Assembly: GCF_003058195.1 (NCBI RefSeq)
Contig: NZ_QBUH01000008.1
Span: forward strand, 1-64,000
Length of the DNA stretch: 64,000 bases
Source: Elizabethkingia sp. YR214
GTDB taxonomy: Bacteria; Bacteroidota; Bacteroidia; Flavobacteriales; Weeksellaceae
Reading direction: 5' to 3'
Shown here: positions 1 through 7,448 of the stretch, piece by piece
Layout: the number at the start of each line of letters is the position of its first letter
Numbering within the stretch: position 1 is the stretch's first letter
Made by a program: the position numbers and the translations under genes
Notes under the pieces: generated by a model
The model's input: only the letters and a program-made list of their open reading frames with translations
The model's database searches: none
What the model was told of the DNA's origin: nothing

Positions 1-171
1 AGCTAAAAGCAATAAGTAAGCTTTGCAAAAATACTTAAGGAGTGCGCTAAAGGTTATGCCTTTGTGATGTTGAAACTACCGAAAAAGAAGTTAGAGGATA
101 GAGATTAGAAGTTAGAAATAACTAATGACTAATGACTATCTAACTAAATTCTAAAATATATAACAAACTTT

Positions 172-280
<109 letters not shown>

Positions 281-288
281 TATTTTTG

Positions 289-327
289 AAAAGCCTTTGC
301 ATAGTAATGCAGAGGCTTTTTCGTTTT
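289..327 (+). terminator. Rho-independent terminator of the rRNA operon
   Basis: The arms AAAAGCCTTTGCAT and ATGCAGAGGCTTTT form a long hairpin around a short AGTA loop, followed by T-rich sequence. It lies 9 bases after the 5S gene. Confidence 0.85.
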
Positions 328-564
328 TAATACCTGTCACTACTTAACACTTATGACTTTTTATACCTAACGCTTTATACTTTAAACGTAAGACCTAATA
401 GCTAACCAGTCCCTAACATTTTACATAATACATTATGTTCCCATTCCTCTTCTGCCTGGAAGATAAGTTTATAAATCCTAATAGCATTAAGATATGATTA
501 ATAAGTACTATTAACTTATAACTATTTTAGCTTTTAAGTCTCCACTTTTACCTATTTTTATAGT

Positions 565-1023
565 ATGATAAAACTGAGACATGCTACTGAAGGAGATCTT
601 CCTGTTCTTCTGGAATTCGAACAAGGAGTGGTAACAGCAGAACGACCATACAATCCAACACTTATAGAAGGAGAAATTCATTATTATAATCTGAATTCAC
701 TAATTGATTCGGAGAACGCAGCTCTTATTGTTGCTGAAGATGAGGAGAATATTATAGCTTCGGGCTATGCTCTTATCAAAAATACCGAAAAGGATTATTA
801 TAATTTTGACCGTTATGCATATTTAGGGTTTATGTATGTGAGACCTGAGTACAGAGGAAAAGGTGTTAATAAGTTGATCCTTGATGAGTTAACAAATTGG
901 TCGCGAGATCAGGAAGTTTCTGAAATACGACTGGAAGTGTACAGTGATAATGTACCCGCAGTAAAAGCCTATGAAAAAGCAGAGTTTGAACCACTTATTC
1001 TATTAATGAGAAAGAAGATATAA
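565..1023 (+). CDS. GNAT-family N-acetyltransferase
   Basis: This 152-residue protein is a single GNAT domain, which transfers an acetyl group from acetyl-CoA to an amine; the substrate is not predictable. The central strand ends in YLGFMYVRPEYRGKGVNK, matching motif A (R/Q-x-x-G-x-G/A) that binds the CoA pyrophosphate. A second conserved segment, NVPAVKAYEKAEFEP, matches the C-terminal motif seen in most GNATs (x-x-A-x-x-x-Y-x-x-x-G/E-F). The length is normal. The ATG at 565 is the first in-frame start and leaves a 240-base non-coding gap after the rRNA terminator. It is followed 46 bases later by dinB, which has its own promoter-like box. Confidence 0.85.
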   Translation: MIKLRHATEGDLPVLLEFEQGVVTAERPYNPTLIEGEIHYYNLNSLIDSENAALIVAEDEENIIASGYALIKNTEKDYYNFDRYAYLGFMYVRPEYRGKGVNKLILDELTNWSRDQEVSEIRLEVYSDNVPAVKAYEKAEFEPLILLMRKKI

Positions 1024-1057
1024 ATTGTTTAGATCTTCAGAAAAATAAACTAATCCA

Positions 1058-1065
1058 TATCTTTG
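1058..1065 (+). promoter_or_regulatory. Bacteroidota -7 element upstream of dinB
   Basis: TATCTTTG matches the Bacteroidota sigma-70 -7 consensus TAnnTTTG and ends 5 bases before the dinB ATG at 1070. Transcription would begin at or next to the start codon, so the message may be leaderless. A clear -33 TTG at the usual spacing is not seen. Confidence 0.5.
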
Positions 1066-1069
1066 TAAT

Positions 1070-2161
1070 ATGGATTTCCCTTTTCCGCTTCGTAAGATTA
1101 TACATGTAGATATGGACGCATTTTATGCTTCTGTGGAGCAGCATGATAACCCTGAATTAAAAGGGAAACCTATTGCTGTAGGAGGTGTTCATCGTGGAGT
1201 TGTTGCTGCAGCGAGTTATGAAGCCCGCCAGTATGGTGTACGCTCGGCTATGCCCAGCAAGACCGCTCAGCAGAAATGCCCTAATTTAATTTTTGTAAGA
1301 CCCAGGTTTCCACGATATAAAGAAATTTCCCAACAGATAAGACAGATCTTTCATGAATATACGGATTTGGTAGAGCCCCTGTCTTTGGACGAGGCTTATC
1401 TTGATGTCACTGAGAATAAGAAAGGAATTGAATCAGCCAATCAGATAGCTCTGGAAATCCGTAAGAAAATATTCGAAAAGACAGGATTAACAGCCTCTGC
1501 AGGAATCTCTGTTAATAAGTTCCTGGCAAAAGTAGCTTCGGATATTAATAAGCCAAACGGTCAAAAGACAATACATCCGCAAAATGTTCTCAGCTTTCTG
1601 GAAGAGCTTCCTATTGAGAAGTTTTACGGAATAGGCAAAGTTACCGCTAATAAAATGAATACCCTTAGTATCTACAAGGGTAAAGATCTTAAAAATAAGA
1701 GTCTCGAGGAACTGGTTTTACTGTTTGGTAAATCCGGAAAACATTATTACAATGTTGTGCGTGGTATTCAGTATTCTGAGGTAAAGCCCCACAGGATTGC
1801 AAAGAGTGTTGCTGTAGAGGAAACATTCTGGGAAGATCTTCTGGATGAAGATACTGTCTTTGAAAAACTGAATGAAATTGCAGATGAATTATTTCGACGT
1901 CTTGAAAAATCCGGAATTAAAGGTAAAACGCTGACTCTAAAAATAAAATACCAGGACTTTACTCTATTTACCCGTAGTAAGACTGAAAGCCAGTATCTTG
2001 AGCATAAATTTTCTCTTACCGATTTGGCTAAACAACTGTGGAATAGCCGTCCGTTTGATAAACCGATACGTCTTCTGGGATTATCCCTGTCTAACCTTAA
2101 TACTGAAGAAAAAAAGCAGGTTTCTGTACAGCTTAAAATTCCTTTTCCTGAATTTTTATAA
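1070..2161 (+). CDS. dinB: DNA polymerase IV (Y-family translesion polymerase)
   Basis: This is an error-prone polymerase that extends DNA past damaged bases. Of its 363 residues, the palm motif HVDMDAFYASVE supplies metal ligand Asp14 (with Asp16) and SLDEAYLDV supplies Asp107 and Glu108. The fingers contain AAASYEARQYGVRSAMPS, typical of Y-family steric-gate and nucleotide-contacting segments. Then come the helix-hairpin-helix thumb (PIEKFYGIGKVTANKM), a little-finger domain, and at the C-terminus QLKIPFPEFL, a plausible beta-clamp binding peptide. The length and order match DinB. The ATG at 1070 sits just after a TATCTTTG promoter box. No LexA-like operator is obvious upstream. Confidence 0.97.
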   Translation: MDFPFPLRKIIHVDMDAFYASVEQHDNPELKGKPIAVGGVHRGVVAAASYEARQYGVRSAMPSKTAQQKCPNLIFVRPRFPRYKEISQQIRQIFHEYTDLVEPLSLDEAYLDVTENKKGIESANQIALEIRKKIFEKTGLTASAGISVNKFLAKVASDINKPNGQKTIHPQNVLSFLEELPIEKFYGIGKVTANKMNTLSIYKGKDLKNKSLEELVLLFGKSGKHYYNVVRGIQYSEVKPHRIAKSVAVEETFWEDLLDEDTVFEKLNEIADELFRRLEKSGIKGKTLTLKIKYQDFTLFTRSKTESQYLEHKFSLTDLAKQLWNSRPFDKPIRLLGLSLSNLNTEEKKQVSVQLKIPFPEFL

Positions 2162-2243
2162 TACTCTTCACATTTTAATTTTTTGTAATCGTAAGATAAT
2201 CAGTTCTTTTTAATGTACTTTTATTATTCAAAAAGCACATATT

Positions 2244-3719
2244 ATGAATGGAACGATGCTTCAATATTTTCACTGGTATACGGACGGAGATTCTTTTCTG
2301 TGGAAAAACCTTAAAGAAACAGCAGAATATCTAAAGCATATAGGGATAACCGCAGTATGGCTTCCTCCTGCATATAAATGTGCAAGCGGTAATTATTCTG
2401 TAGGTTATGACCCTTACGATTTATTTGATTTAGGAGAGTTTAATCAGAAAGGGAGTATAGCAACTAAATATGGAACCAAAGAGGATTATTTGGCCGCTAT
2501 AAATAGCCTTAAAAGTAAAGATATTCAGATTATTGCAGATATTGTACTGAATCATAAAGCTGGCGGTGATGAACTTGAAGAATTTCAGGTAGTGGAAGTA
2601 AATACCGAAAACCGAAATGAAGTAACATCAGAACCTTTTAATATTAAGTCTTATACAAAGTTTAATTTTCCTGAAAGAAATAAGCAGTATTCGGAATTTA
2701 TCTGGGATTTCACCTGTTTTTCTGGTGTTGAATATGCTGAAGGAATTGATGGTATGCATGTATACCGGGTTATCAATGAATATGGAGATGGCTGGGATGA
2801 ATTGCTGAGTGATGAAAAGGGTAACTATGATTATCTGATGAATAATGATATTAATTTCCGGAATCCAAATGTTGTAGGCGAACTGGATTATTGGGGAAGA
2901 TGGTATTATGAACAGATTGGTTACAGTGGTGTAAGACTGGATGCTATAAAGCATATTACACCGGCTTTTTTTAAAAACTGGTTGTATAAACTTCGTGAAG
3001 CCACGGAAGAGAATATATTTGCTGTAGGTGAATACTGGGCTCCGAATGATCTGCCGCTCCTTGAAAAGTATATAGAAGTAACAGAGGGCTGTATGAATCT
3101 TTTTGATCCTGTATTGCAACATCATTTTCATTTAGCATCTGTACAGGGATCAGATTATGACCTTAGTAAAATATTCGACGGTACATTAGTACAAAGTCAG
3201 CCGGATAAAGCTGTTACACTGGTAGACAATCACGATACCCAACCGTTACAACAATTGGAAGCTCCGGTTGAACATTGGTTTAAACCTTTAGCTTATGCAT
3301 TGATTTTATTACGTACAGAAGGATATCCCTGTATATTCTATCCGGACTTATTTGGAGCACATTATGTGGATAAAGATAAAGAAGGTAATGATTGTGAAAT
3401 TTTTCTTGAGAAGGTAGAAGAGCTGGAAATTTTACTGAATATTCGTCAGAATAATGTCTGTGGTGTACAGCGTGATTATTTTGATTATCCAGATTGTATA
3501 GGCTGGACCCTTGAAGGGAATGAGGATCTATCAGGCTGTGCTGTTGTGATCAGTAATAATGGTCCGGGGGAGAAAATAATGGAAATTGGTACAAAATATA
3601 CCGGCAAATTCTTTTGTGATGCCCTGGGAATAGTAAATGATCATATTGAAATTGATAAAAATGGCTGCGGAAAATTTTCAGTATCGGAAAATGGTGTTAG
3701 TGTATGGATTATGCTGTGA
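2244..3719 (+). CDS. alpha-amylase, GH13 family, cytoplasmic type
   Basis: This enzyme hydrolyses alpha-1,4-glucan bonds in starch- or glycogen-like polymers. It is 491 residues with no signal peptide, so it probably acts in the cytoplasm on stored glycogen or imported maltodextrins. The four GH13 regions are visible: DIVLNHKAGG, GVRLDAIKHI (nucleophile Asp233), AVGEYW (acid/base Glu263) and VDNHDTQ (Asp331, transition-state stabiliser). The overall pattern (MLQYFHWYTDGD near the start, GYDPYDLFDLGEF) is that of the bacterial liquefying amylase subfamily (GH13_5). It stands alone on the plus strand, 82 bases after dinB; no susC/susD-like genes are nearby. Confidence 0.93.
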   Translation: MNGTMLQYFHWYTDGDSFLWKNLKETAEYLKHIGITAVWLPPAYKCASGNYSVGYDPYDLFDLGEFNQKGSIATKYGTKEDYLAAINSLKSKDIQIIADIVLNHKAGGDELEEFQVVEVNTENRNEVTSEPFNIKSYTKFNFPERNKQYSEFIWDFTCFSGVEYAEGIDGMHVYRVINEYGDGWDELLSDEKGNYDYLMNNDINFRNPNVVGELDYWGRWYYEQIGYSGVRLDAIKHITPAFFKNWLYKLREATEENIFAVGEYWAPNDLPLLEKYIEVTEGCMNLFDPVLQHHFHLASVQGSDYDLSKIFDGTLVQSQPDKAVTLVDNHDTQPLQQLEAPVEHWFKPLAYALILLRTEGYPCIFYPDLFGAHYVDKDKEGNDCEIFLEKVEELEILLNIRQNNVCGVQRDYFDYPDCIGWTLEGNEDLSGCAVVISNNGPGEKIMEIGTKYTGKFFCDALGIVNDHIEIDKNGCGKFSVSENGVSVWIML

Positions 3720-3872
3720 AAAATGTTATGTACTAAATATATAGCGGGTTTGTACACTCTTTTGTACATCAGCTTTTAGTATATTTTCTTCTAAAAAAAA
3801 TAAATAATCTTCAAAAATTGTTAAAAATTAATCATATATATGTAATTATTATATGAAATAAATAAATACGGT

Positions 3873-3880
3873 TATATTTG
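3873..3880 (+). promoter_or_regulatory. -7 element upstream of the AraC-type gene
   Basis: TATATTTG is a perfect TAnnTTTG match about 19 bases before the ATG at 3899. It overlaps the alternative TTG codon at 3878, which argues against translation starting there. Confidence 0.55.
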
Positions 3881-3898
3881 CATCTGTATTTAGCTTTT

Positions 3899-4750
3899 AT
3901 GAATAGGGAAATGCAAAAGGACTGGGGGATTTATCGACTAAAAGATGCTGATGACCTGGATGTTAGTATTCATCCATTGGCATACTCCATTCTGTATACT
4001 GCAACAGACCATTTAAACATTATTATTAAGGATAAAAGCATAAGCATAGATCCGGAAACTTTCTATTTCCTGCCTCCTAGAAGTTCCTTTTCCGTTATAG
4101 AGAAATATAAGAAAGCTGTACTTATCTGGTTTAAGCCGGAAGTCTTTATGGACCGGTTGAAATTTCTGTATTATATTACAAATTGTTTTTTCTTTCAGAA
4201 TCCTTTGGGTGTTGCCGCAAAAAATAGCTTTATACCTTATAAATTCATTATTAAAAACTATGCAAGACCTCTTCAGACTCCAGGAGCTAATCCTTTGATT
4301 AAAAGAAATTTGCTGGCTAATTTTATAGAATTTATTCTCATAAGAGCGCAGCTGGACTTTGATCCGGGTTTTGAAAGTGGTTCTAAGAATGTCTATGACC
4401 AGGAAATAGCAAACAAATTTAGTAAGCTGCTTGATGAGGAGATAACCTTCAATCTTGTGGTAAGCTACTATGCGGATAAACTTAATATTACAAAACGGAG
4501 ATTAGACAAAGCAACACAAATTATTTATGGTTGTTCTGCAAAGAGTCTTGTTACGGGAAGAGCCTTGGATAAAGCGAAAGCAATGTTAAGGTCAACTTCA
4601 ATACCTGTTAAAAATATCAGCCTGGAATTAGGATTTTCACAAGAGTCAAATTTCAATAATTTCTTTAAACTTCATATAGGAATGACACCTATGCAATACA
4701 GAATAAATGCTAATGCAATTATTTTTGGGGAAAATACGGCCCTGAGCTAA
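3899..4750 (+). CDS. AraC-family transcriptional regulator
   Basis: This DNA-binding regulator has a cupin-like sensory N-terminal half (about residues 1-150; SIDPETFYFLPPRSSFSV is a typical beta-barrel stretch) and a C-terminal AraC double helix-turn-helix. The latter shows VSYYADKLNITKRRLDKATQ in the first HTH and ISLELGFSQESNFNNFFK followed by GMTPMQYR in the second, the AraC signature. The frame extends to a TTG at 3878, but that codon is inside a promoter box, so I start at the ATG at 3899. The next gene, on the same strand 254 bases away, opens the fimbria-like locus, and this regulator is a plausible controller of it (inference). The ligand is unknown. Confidence 0.9.
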   Translation: MNREMQKDWGIYRLKDADDLDVSIHPLAYSILYTATDHLNIIIKDKSISIDPETFYFLPPRSSFSVIEKYKKAVLIWFKPEVFMDRLKFLYYITNCFFFQNPLGVAAKNSFIPYKFIIKNYARPLQTPGANPLIKRNLLANFIEFILIRAQLDFDPGFESGSKNVYDQEIANKFSKLLDEEITFNLVVSYYADKLNITKRRLDKATQIIYGCSAKSLVTGRALDKAKAMLRSTSIPVKNISLELGFSQESNFNNFFKLHIGMTPMQYRINANAIIFGENTALS

Positions 4751-4918
4751 GTGTTATATTTTCAGTACATATACTTTTATTAATGCCTCATAAAACTAGA
4801 AAATATACTATAACTACCTCGTAAGTAGGCTTATAGATGGTGTTTATGAAAATTAATTTTTGTCGTTTTACATAGTTTTTTTGTTGTTTTTCATAACTAA
4901 TAGATAGGATTTCCACTC

Positions 4919-4926
4919 TAATTTTG
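4919..4926 (+). promoter_or_regulatory. probable -7 element for the fimbria-like operon
   Basis: TAATTTTG matches TAnnTTTG and sits 79 bases before the first gene of the four-gene locus. No good -33 TTG is present at the usual distance, so an activator may be needed (inference). Confidence 0.4.
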
Positions 4927-5004
4927 CACCCGCTATCAAAGGTAGTATGAATGCGTTTGCATAAAATGCATTTTTTTTAAAAAGAAGAAGATTTTATTAA
5001 AAGT

Positions 5005-5553
5005 ATGAGAAAATTTTATTACCTGTTAGGCCTTACTTTCGGCCTTACATCAATTAACGTAGCTGCACAGAAAACTGGCGATGCTACGGTTAATGTTAGA
5101 CTTTATCCAATCCAGACGATTGTAGTAAATGGTTCACAGAAAAATGTAAACCTTGACTACAGAACATCAGACGATTACAAGAAAGGTGTAGCTTTAGATG
5201 AAGCAGATCACCTTACGGTATACAGTACCGGTGCATTCGCTGTAAATGTACAGTCAAAAGATGCTCAGTTGTCCAGTGTAAACACAAGCATCACAGAAAA
5301 GATTAATGCAGCGGATATTAAATTAACGCCGACTGCAGGTACAACTAACCCATTATCAGGTTCAAAGCTTAGTACCGTAACATTATCTACAACCCCGACT
5401 GAATTAATTTCCAGTAACATCGGTGGTGTTGACAAGACCTTTAACGTAAAATACTCTGCTGCTGGTGCAGACAGCTACCTGAACAAGTATTTTAACGTGG
5501 AAAATCCTACGACTTATACGACTGTTGTAACCTACACTATTGTAGCTAAATAA
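5005..5553 (+). CDS. secreted fimbrial-subunit-like protein
   Basis: This 182-residue protein has a clear signal peptide (to about residue 21, cleavage near INVAAQ) and then one beta-rich domain. It lacks cysteines. Two segments, KNVNLDYRTSDDYKKGV and LTVYSTGAFAVNVQSKD, line up with KNVLLEFKTPGDYANGV and LSVISTTGYAVQVNS in the C-terminal half of the protein encoded at 6418-7443. Both end in an alternating hydrophobic strand (YTTVVTYTIVAK versus YSRTLIFSLIPQ). A strand that could be capped by a periplasmic chaperone is expected of a pilin subunit. It is first in the locus and 68 bases ahead of a PapD-like chaperone gene. The role as major subunit is inferred from sequence and context. Confidence 0.7.
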   Translation: MRKFYYLLGLTFGLTSINVAAQKTGDATVNVRLYPIQTIVVNGSQKNVNLDYRTSDDYKKGVALDEADHLTVYSTGAFAVNVQSKDAQLSSVNTSITEKINAADIKLTPTAGTTNPLSGSKLSTVTLSTTPTELISSNIGGVDKTFNVKYSAAGADSYLNKYFNVENPTTYTTVVTYTIVAK

Positions 5554-5555
5554 CA

Positions 5556-5617
5556 TTATTTTTTTTATAACAATATTTAAGGCACTTAGGATATTAATCC
5601 TAGGTTGCCTTTTTACA
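5556..5617 (+). terminator. possible attenuating hairpin between subunit and chaperone genes
   Basis: AGGCACTTAGGATATTAATCCTAGGTTGCCTTTTT (5579-5613) contains arms AGGCA/TGCCT and TAGGAT/ATCCTA and ends in a T-run. Such a partial terminator would raise the amount of the first gene product relative to the downstream genes, as is common for major pilins. The effect is inferred. Confidence 0.5.
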
Positions 5618-5621
5618 CTAT

Positions 5622-6425
5622 ATGAAAAGAATTCTGGCAAGTTTAAGCTTTTTGTTATTTTTCCTGGCGGGTATTATTGCAAAGGGACAAGCAGGAATTA
5701 CTGTGAGTCCTCCGCGCAATTATTTTACCTCTAATGCAGGAGAGAGTAGTACGAAAAAAGTTCTGGTAACTAATCCGAGCAAAACAACCACATTGGAGTT
5801 AACGGTCTCTCTTAATGACTGGAAATACGATGAGAAAGGTAATAATGTTATATCGGAACCCGGAACTTTAGAAAATTCGGCAGTAAATTGGGTTAACATA
5901 AAGCCCCAGTCGTATTTTAGTCTGAATCCCGGAGAAACAAAAGAACTGGAAATTACCGTTACACCTCCGGCAGTACGGAAAGATATATTAGCTGTTCATA
6001 CCTGTCTTATGTACATTACCCAAACCAATCCCGTTGATGCTATTAACGAGAAAGGTGCTTTGGTAAAGGTAAGTGTAAGAACAGGAATCAAGATCTATCA
6101 TCGTTATTCTTCTCAGCGTGAACCTAATATGGATTTCACCGATTATAAATATGAAAAGGATAGTAAAAGTCTGGTTTTAGAAATTATAAATCAGGGAAAT
6201 GTATGGACAGATGGTACCATTCATACAGAGATGATTAATCAGCAAAACGGAGCAAAATATAATCTGGAAGATGAGATTATCTATACACTTCCGTCTGATA
6301 AGCGTATTGTAAACATTCCGCTACCGAAAGGTCTGGAGCGTGGAAAGTATATTGTGACCTCTACATTTACTTATGGCGATGATAATGTAATTAAAATGGC
6401 CGAACTAACCTTCATCAATGAATAG
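5622..6425 (+). CDS. PapD-like periplasmic pilus chaperone
   Basis: This 267-residue secreted protein has a signal peptide (about 1-22, FLAGIIAKGQA) and two Ig-like beta domains. It opens with GITVSPPRNYFTSNAGE and continues KKVLVTNPSKTTTLELTVSLNDW, the pattern of the chaperone N-terminal domain whose G1 strand completes pilin folds. The second domain (about 160-267) is the smaller Ig module. In chaperone-usher systems this protein caps subunits in the periplasm and hands them to the usher. It overlaps the next gene by 8 bases, indicating translational coupling. Family assignment rests on fold-level resemblance and neighbours. Confidence 0.72.
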   Translation: MKRILASLSFLLFFLAGIIAKGQAGITVSPPRNYFTSNAGESSTKKVLVTNPSKTTTLELTVSLNDWKYDEKGNNVISEPGTLENSAVNWVNIKPQSYFSLNPGETKELEITVTPPAVRKDILAVHTCLMYITQTNPVDAINEKGALVKVSVRTGIKIYHRYSSQREPNMDFTDYKYEKDSKSLVLEIINQGNVWTDGTIHTEMINQQNGAKYNLEDEIIYTLPSDKRIVNIPLPKGLERGKYIVTSTFTYGDDNVIKMAELTFINE

Positions 6426-7443
6426 ACTTTTTATCTGTATATTCTTTCTGCTTAGCTTTATACAAGTCTCGGCTCAGAGATTGTGGATAACTCCATTTAA
6501 TACCGGATATGCTCCGGTAAGAAGTTATAACGGGGCTATAATTAGTAGTCTTGTTCAGATTCAGGTTCATGCCAATGGTAGTCAGGGACTTCAGATGCAG
6601 AACTGGTCTATGAGTTACAGAGTTGTAGGTACTATTAGCAACGGTGGTCCTAAATATTTTCCTGTTGAGCGGTTGAAGTTTCGCTTCAATAGTGTGTCTA
6701 GCAATGGTGTGAACGACCAGGGAAGTAGTCCTAATGCCGGAAACTTAGGATTGAATACCAATCCTATTCCTTTTCAGTACACCAACTTGTATTTTGTCAA
6801 CAATTCACCTTATAACCTGCAGATTGTTAACAGGTATTTTATGATGACGCTTGGATATGATGTGATGATAGACGGGGGAGCGTATTTGGAGGAATATTCT
6901 TCATGGAATAATTATACGGTAAATATTATCATAGAGATAAGGAACAGTAAAGGGGAAATTATAGATTCTGAGCCAGTATCTTTTCAGATGCAGGTTCACC
7001 CGGACGATTCACCACCGAAGCCCGCAGAAGAATACGCTATTTTGCTGGATCCATCTGCTAAAAATGTTTTATTGGAATTTAAAACTCCCGGTGACTATGC
7101 CAACGGAGTATCCAGAACATACAGCAGAGCATTGTCTGTGATCTCTACTACAGGTTATGCAGTACAGGTGAATAGTCTGAATAACGACCTTACCAGTACA
7201 TCTAACCAGAGTCTTCCTGTAAATGCAATAAACCTAAATGTGAAGGACAGCCAGTCGCAGACTGTAACGGGTAGTGTGAAATTATCCAGCAGTAAGCAGA
7301 ATATTATTACAAGTATGATTCCTGCGAAGACAGAAAAGTATTTTGATCTTATCTATTCTACACAGGCGGGAGACATCAGATTTTTTAATCAAGCTCAGGA
7401 ACAGTATTCGAGAACCCTTATTTTCAGTCTTATTCCACAGTAA
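6418..7443 (+). CDS. two-domain fimbrial tip/adhesin-like protein
   Basis: This is a 341-residue secreted protein (signal peptide to about residue 20, IQVSAQR). Residues about 21-200 form a distinct beta-rich domain. Residues about 205-341 resemble the small subunit encoded at 5005-5553, with matching KNVLLEFKTPGDYANGV, STTGYAVQV and a terminal alternating strand. An N-terminal unique domain plus a C-terminal pilin domain is the architecture of tip adhesins such as FimH, so a tip or binding role is inferred. It starts inside the end of the chaperone gene (ATGA-type overlap at 6418) and ends 5 bases before the usher-like gene. The ligand is unknown. Confidence 0.65.
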   Translation: MNRLFICIFFLLSFIQVSAQRLWITPFNTGYAPVRSYNGAIISSLVQIQVHANGSQGLQMQNWSMSYRVVGTISNGGPKYFPVERLKFRFNSVSSNGVNDQGSSPNAGNLGLNTNPIPFQYTNLYFVNNSPYNLQIVNRYFMMTLGYDVMIDGGAYLEEYSSWNNYTVNIIIEIRNSKGEIIDSEPVSFQMQVHPDDSPPKPAEEYAILLDPSAKNVLLEFKTPGDYANGVSRTYSRALSVISTTGYAVQVNSLNNDLTSTSNQSLPVNAINLNVKDSQSQTVTGSVKLSSSKQNIITSMIPAKTEKYFDLIYSTQAGDIRFFNQAQEQYSRTLIFSLIPQ

Positions 7444-7448
7444 AAATT

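Noticed and set aside
2628-3131. 167-codon open frame antisense to the alpha-amylase
   Set aside because: The amylase catalytic motifs are on the other strand; this frame is a shadow.
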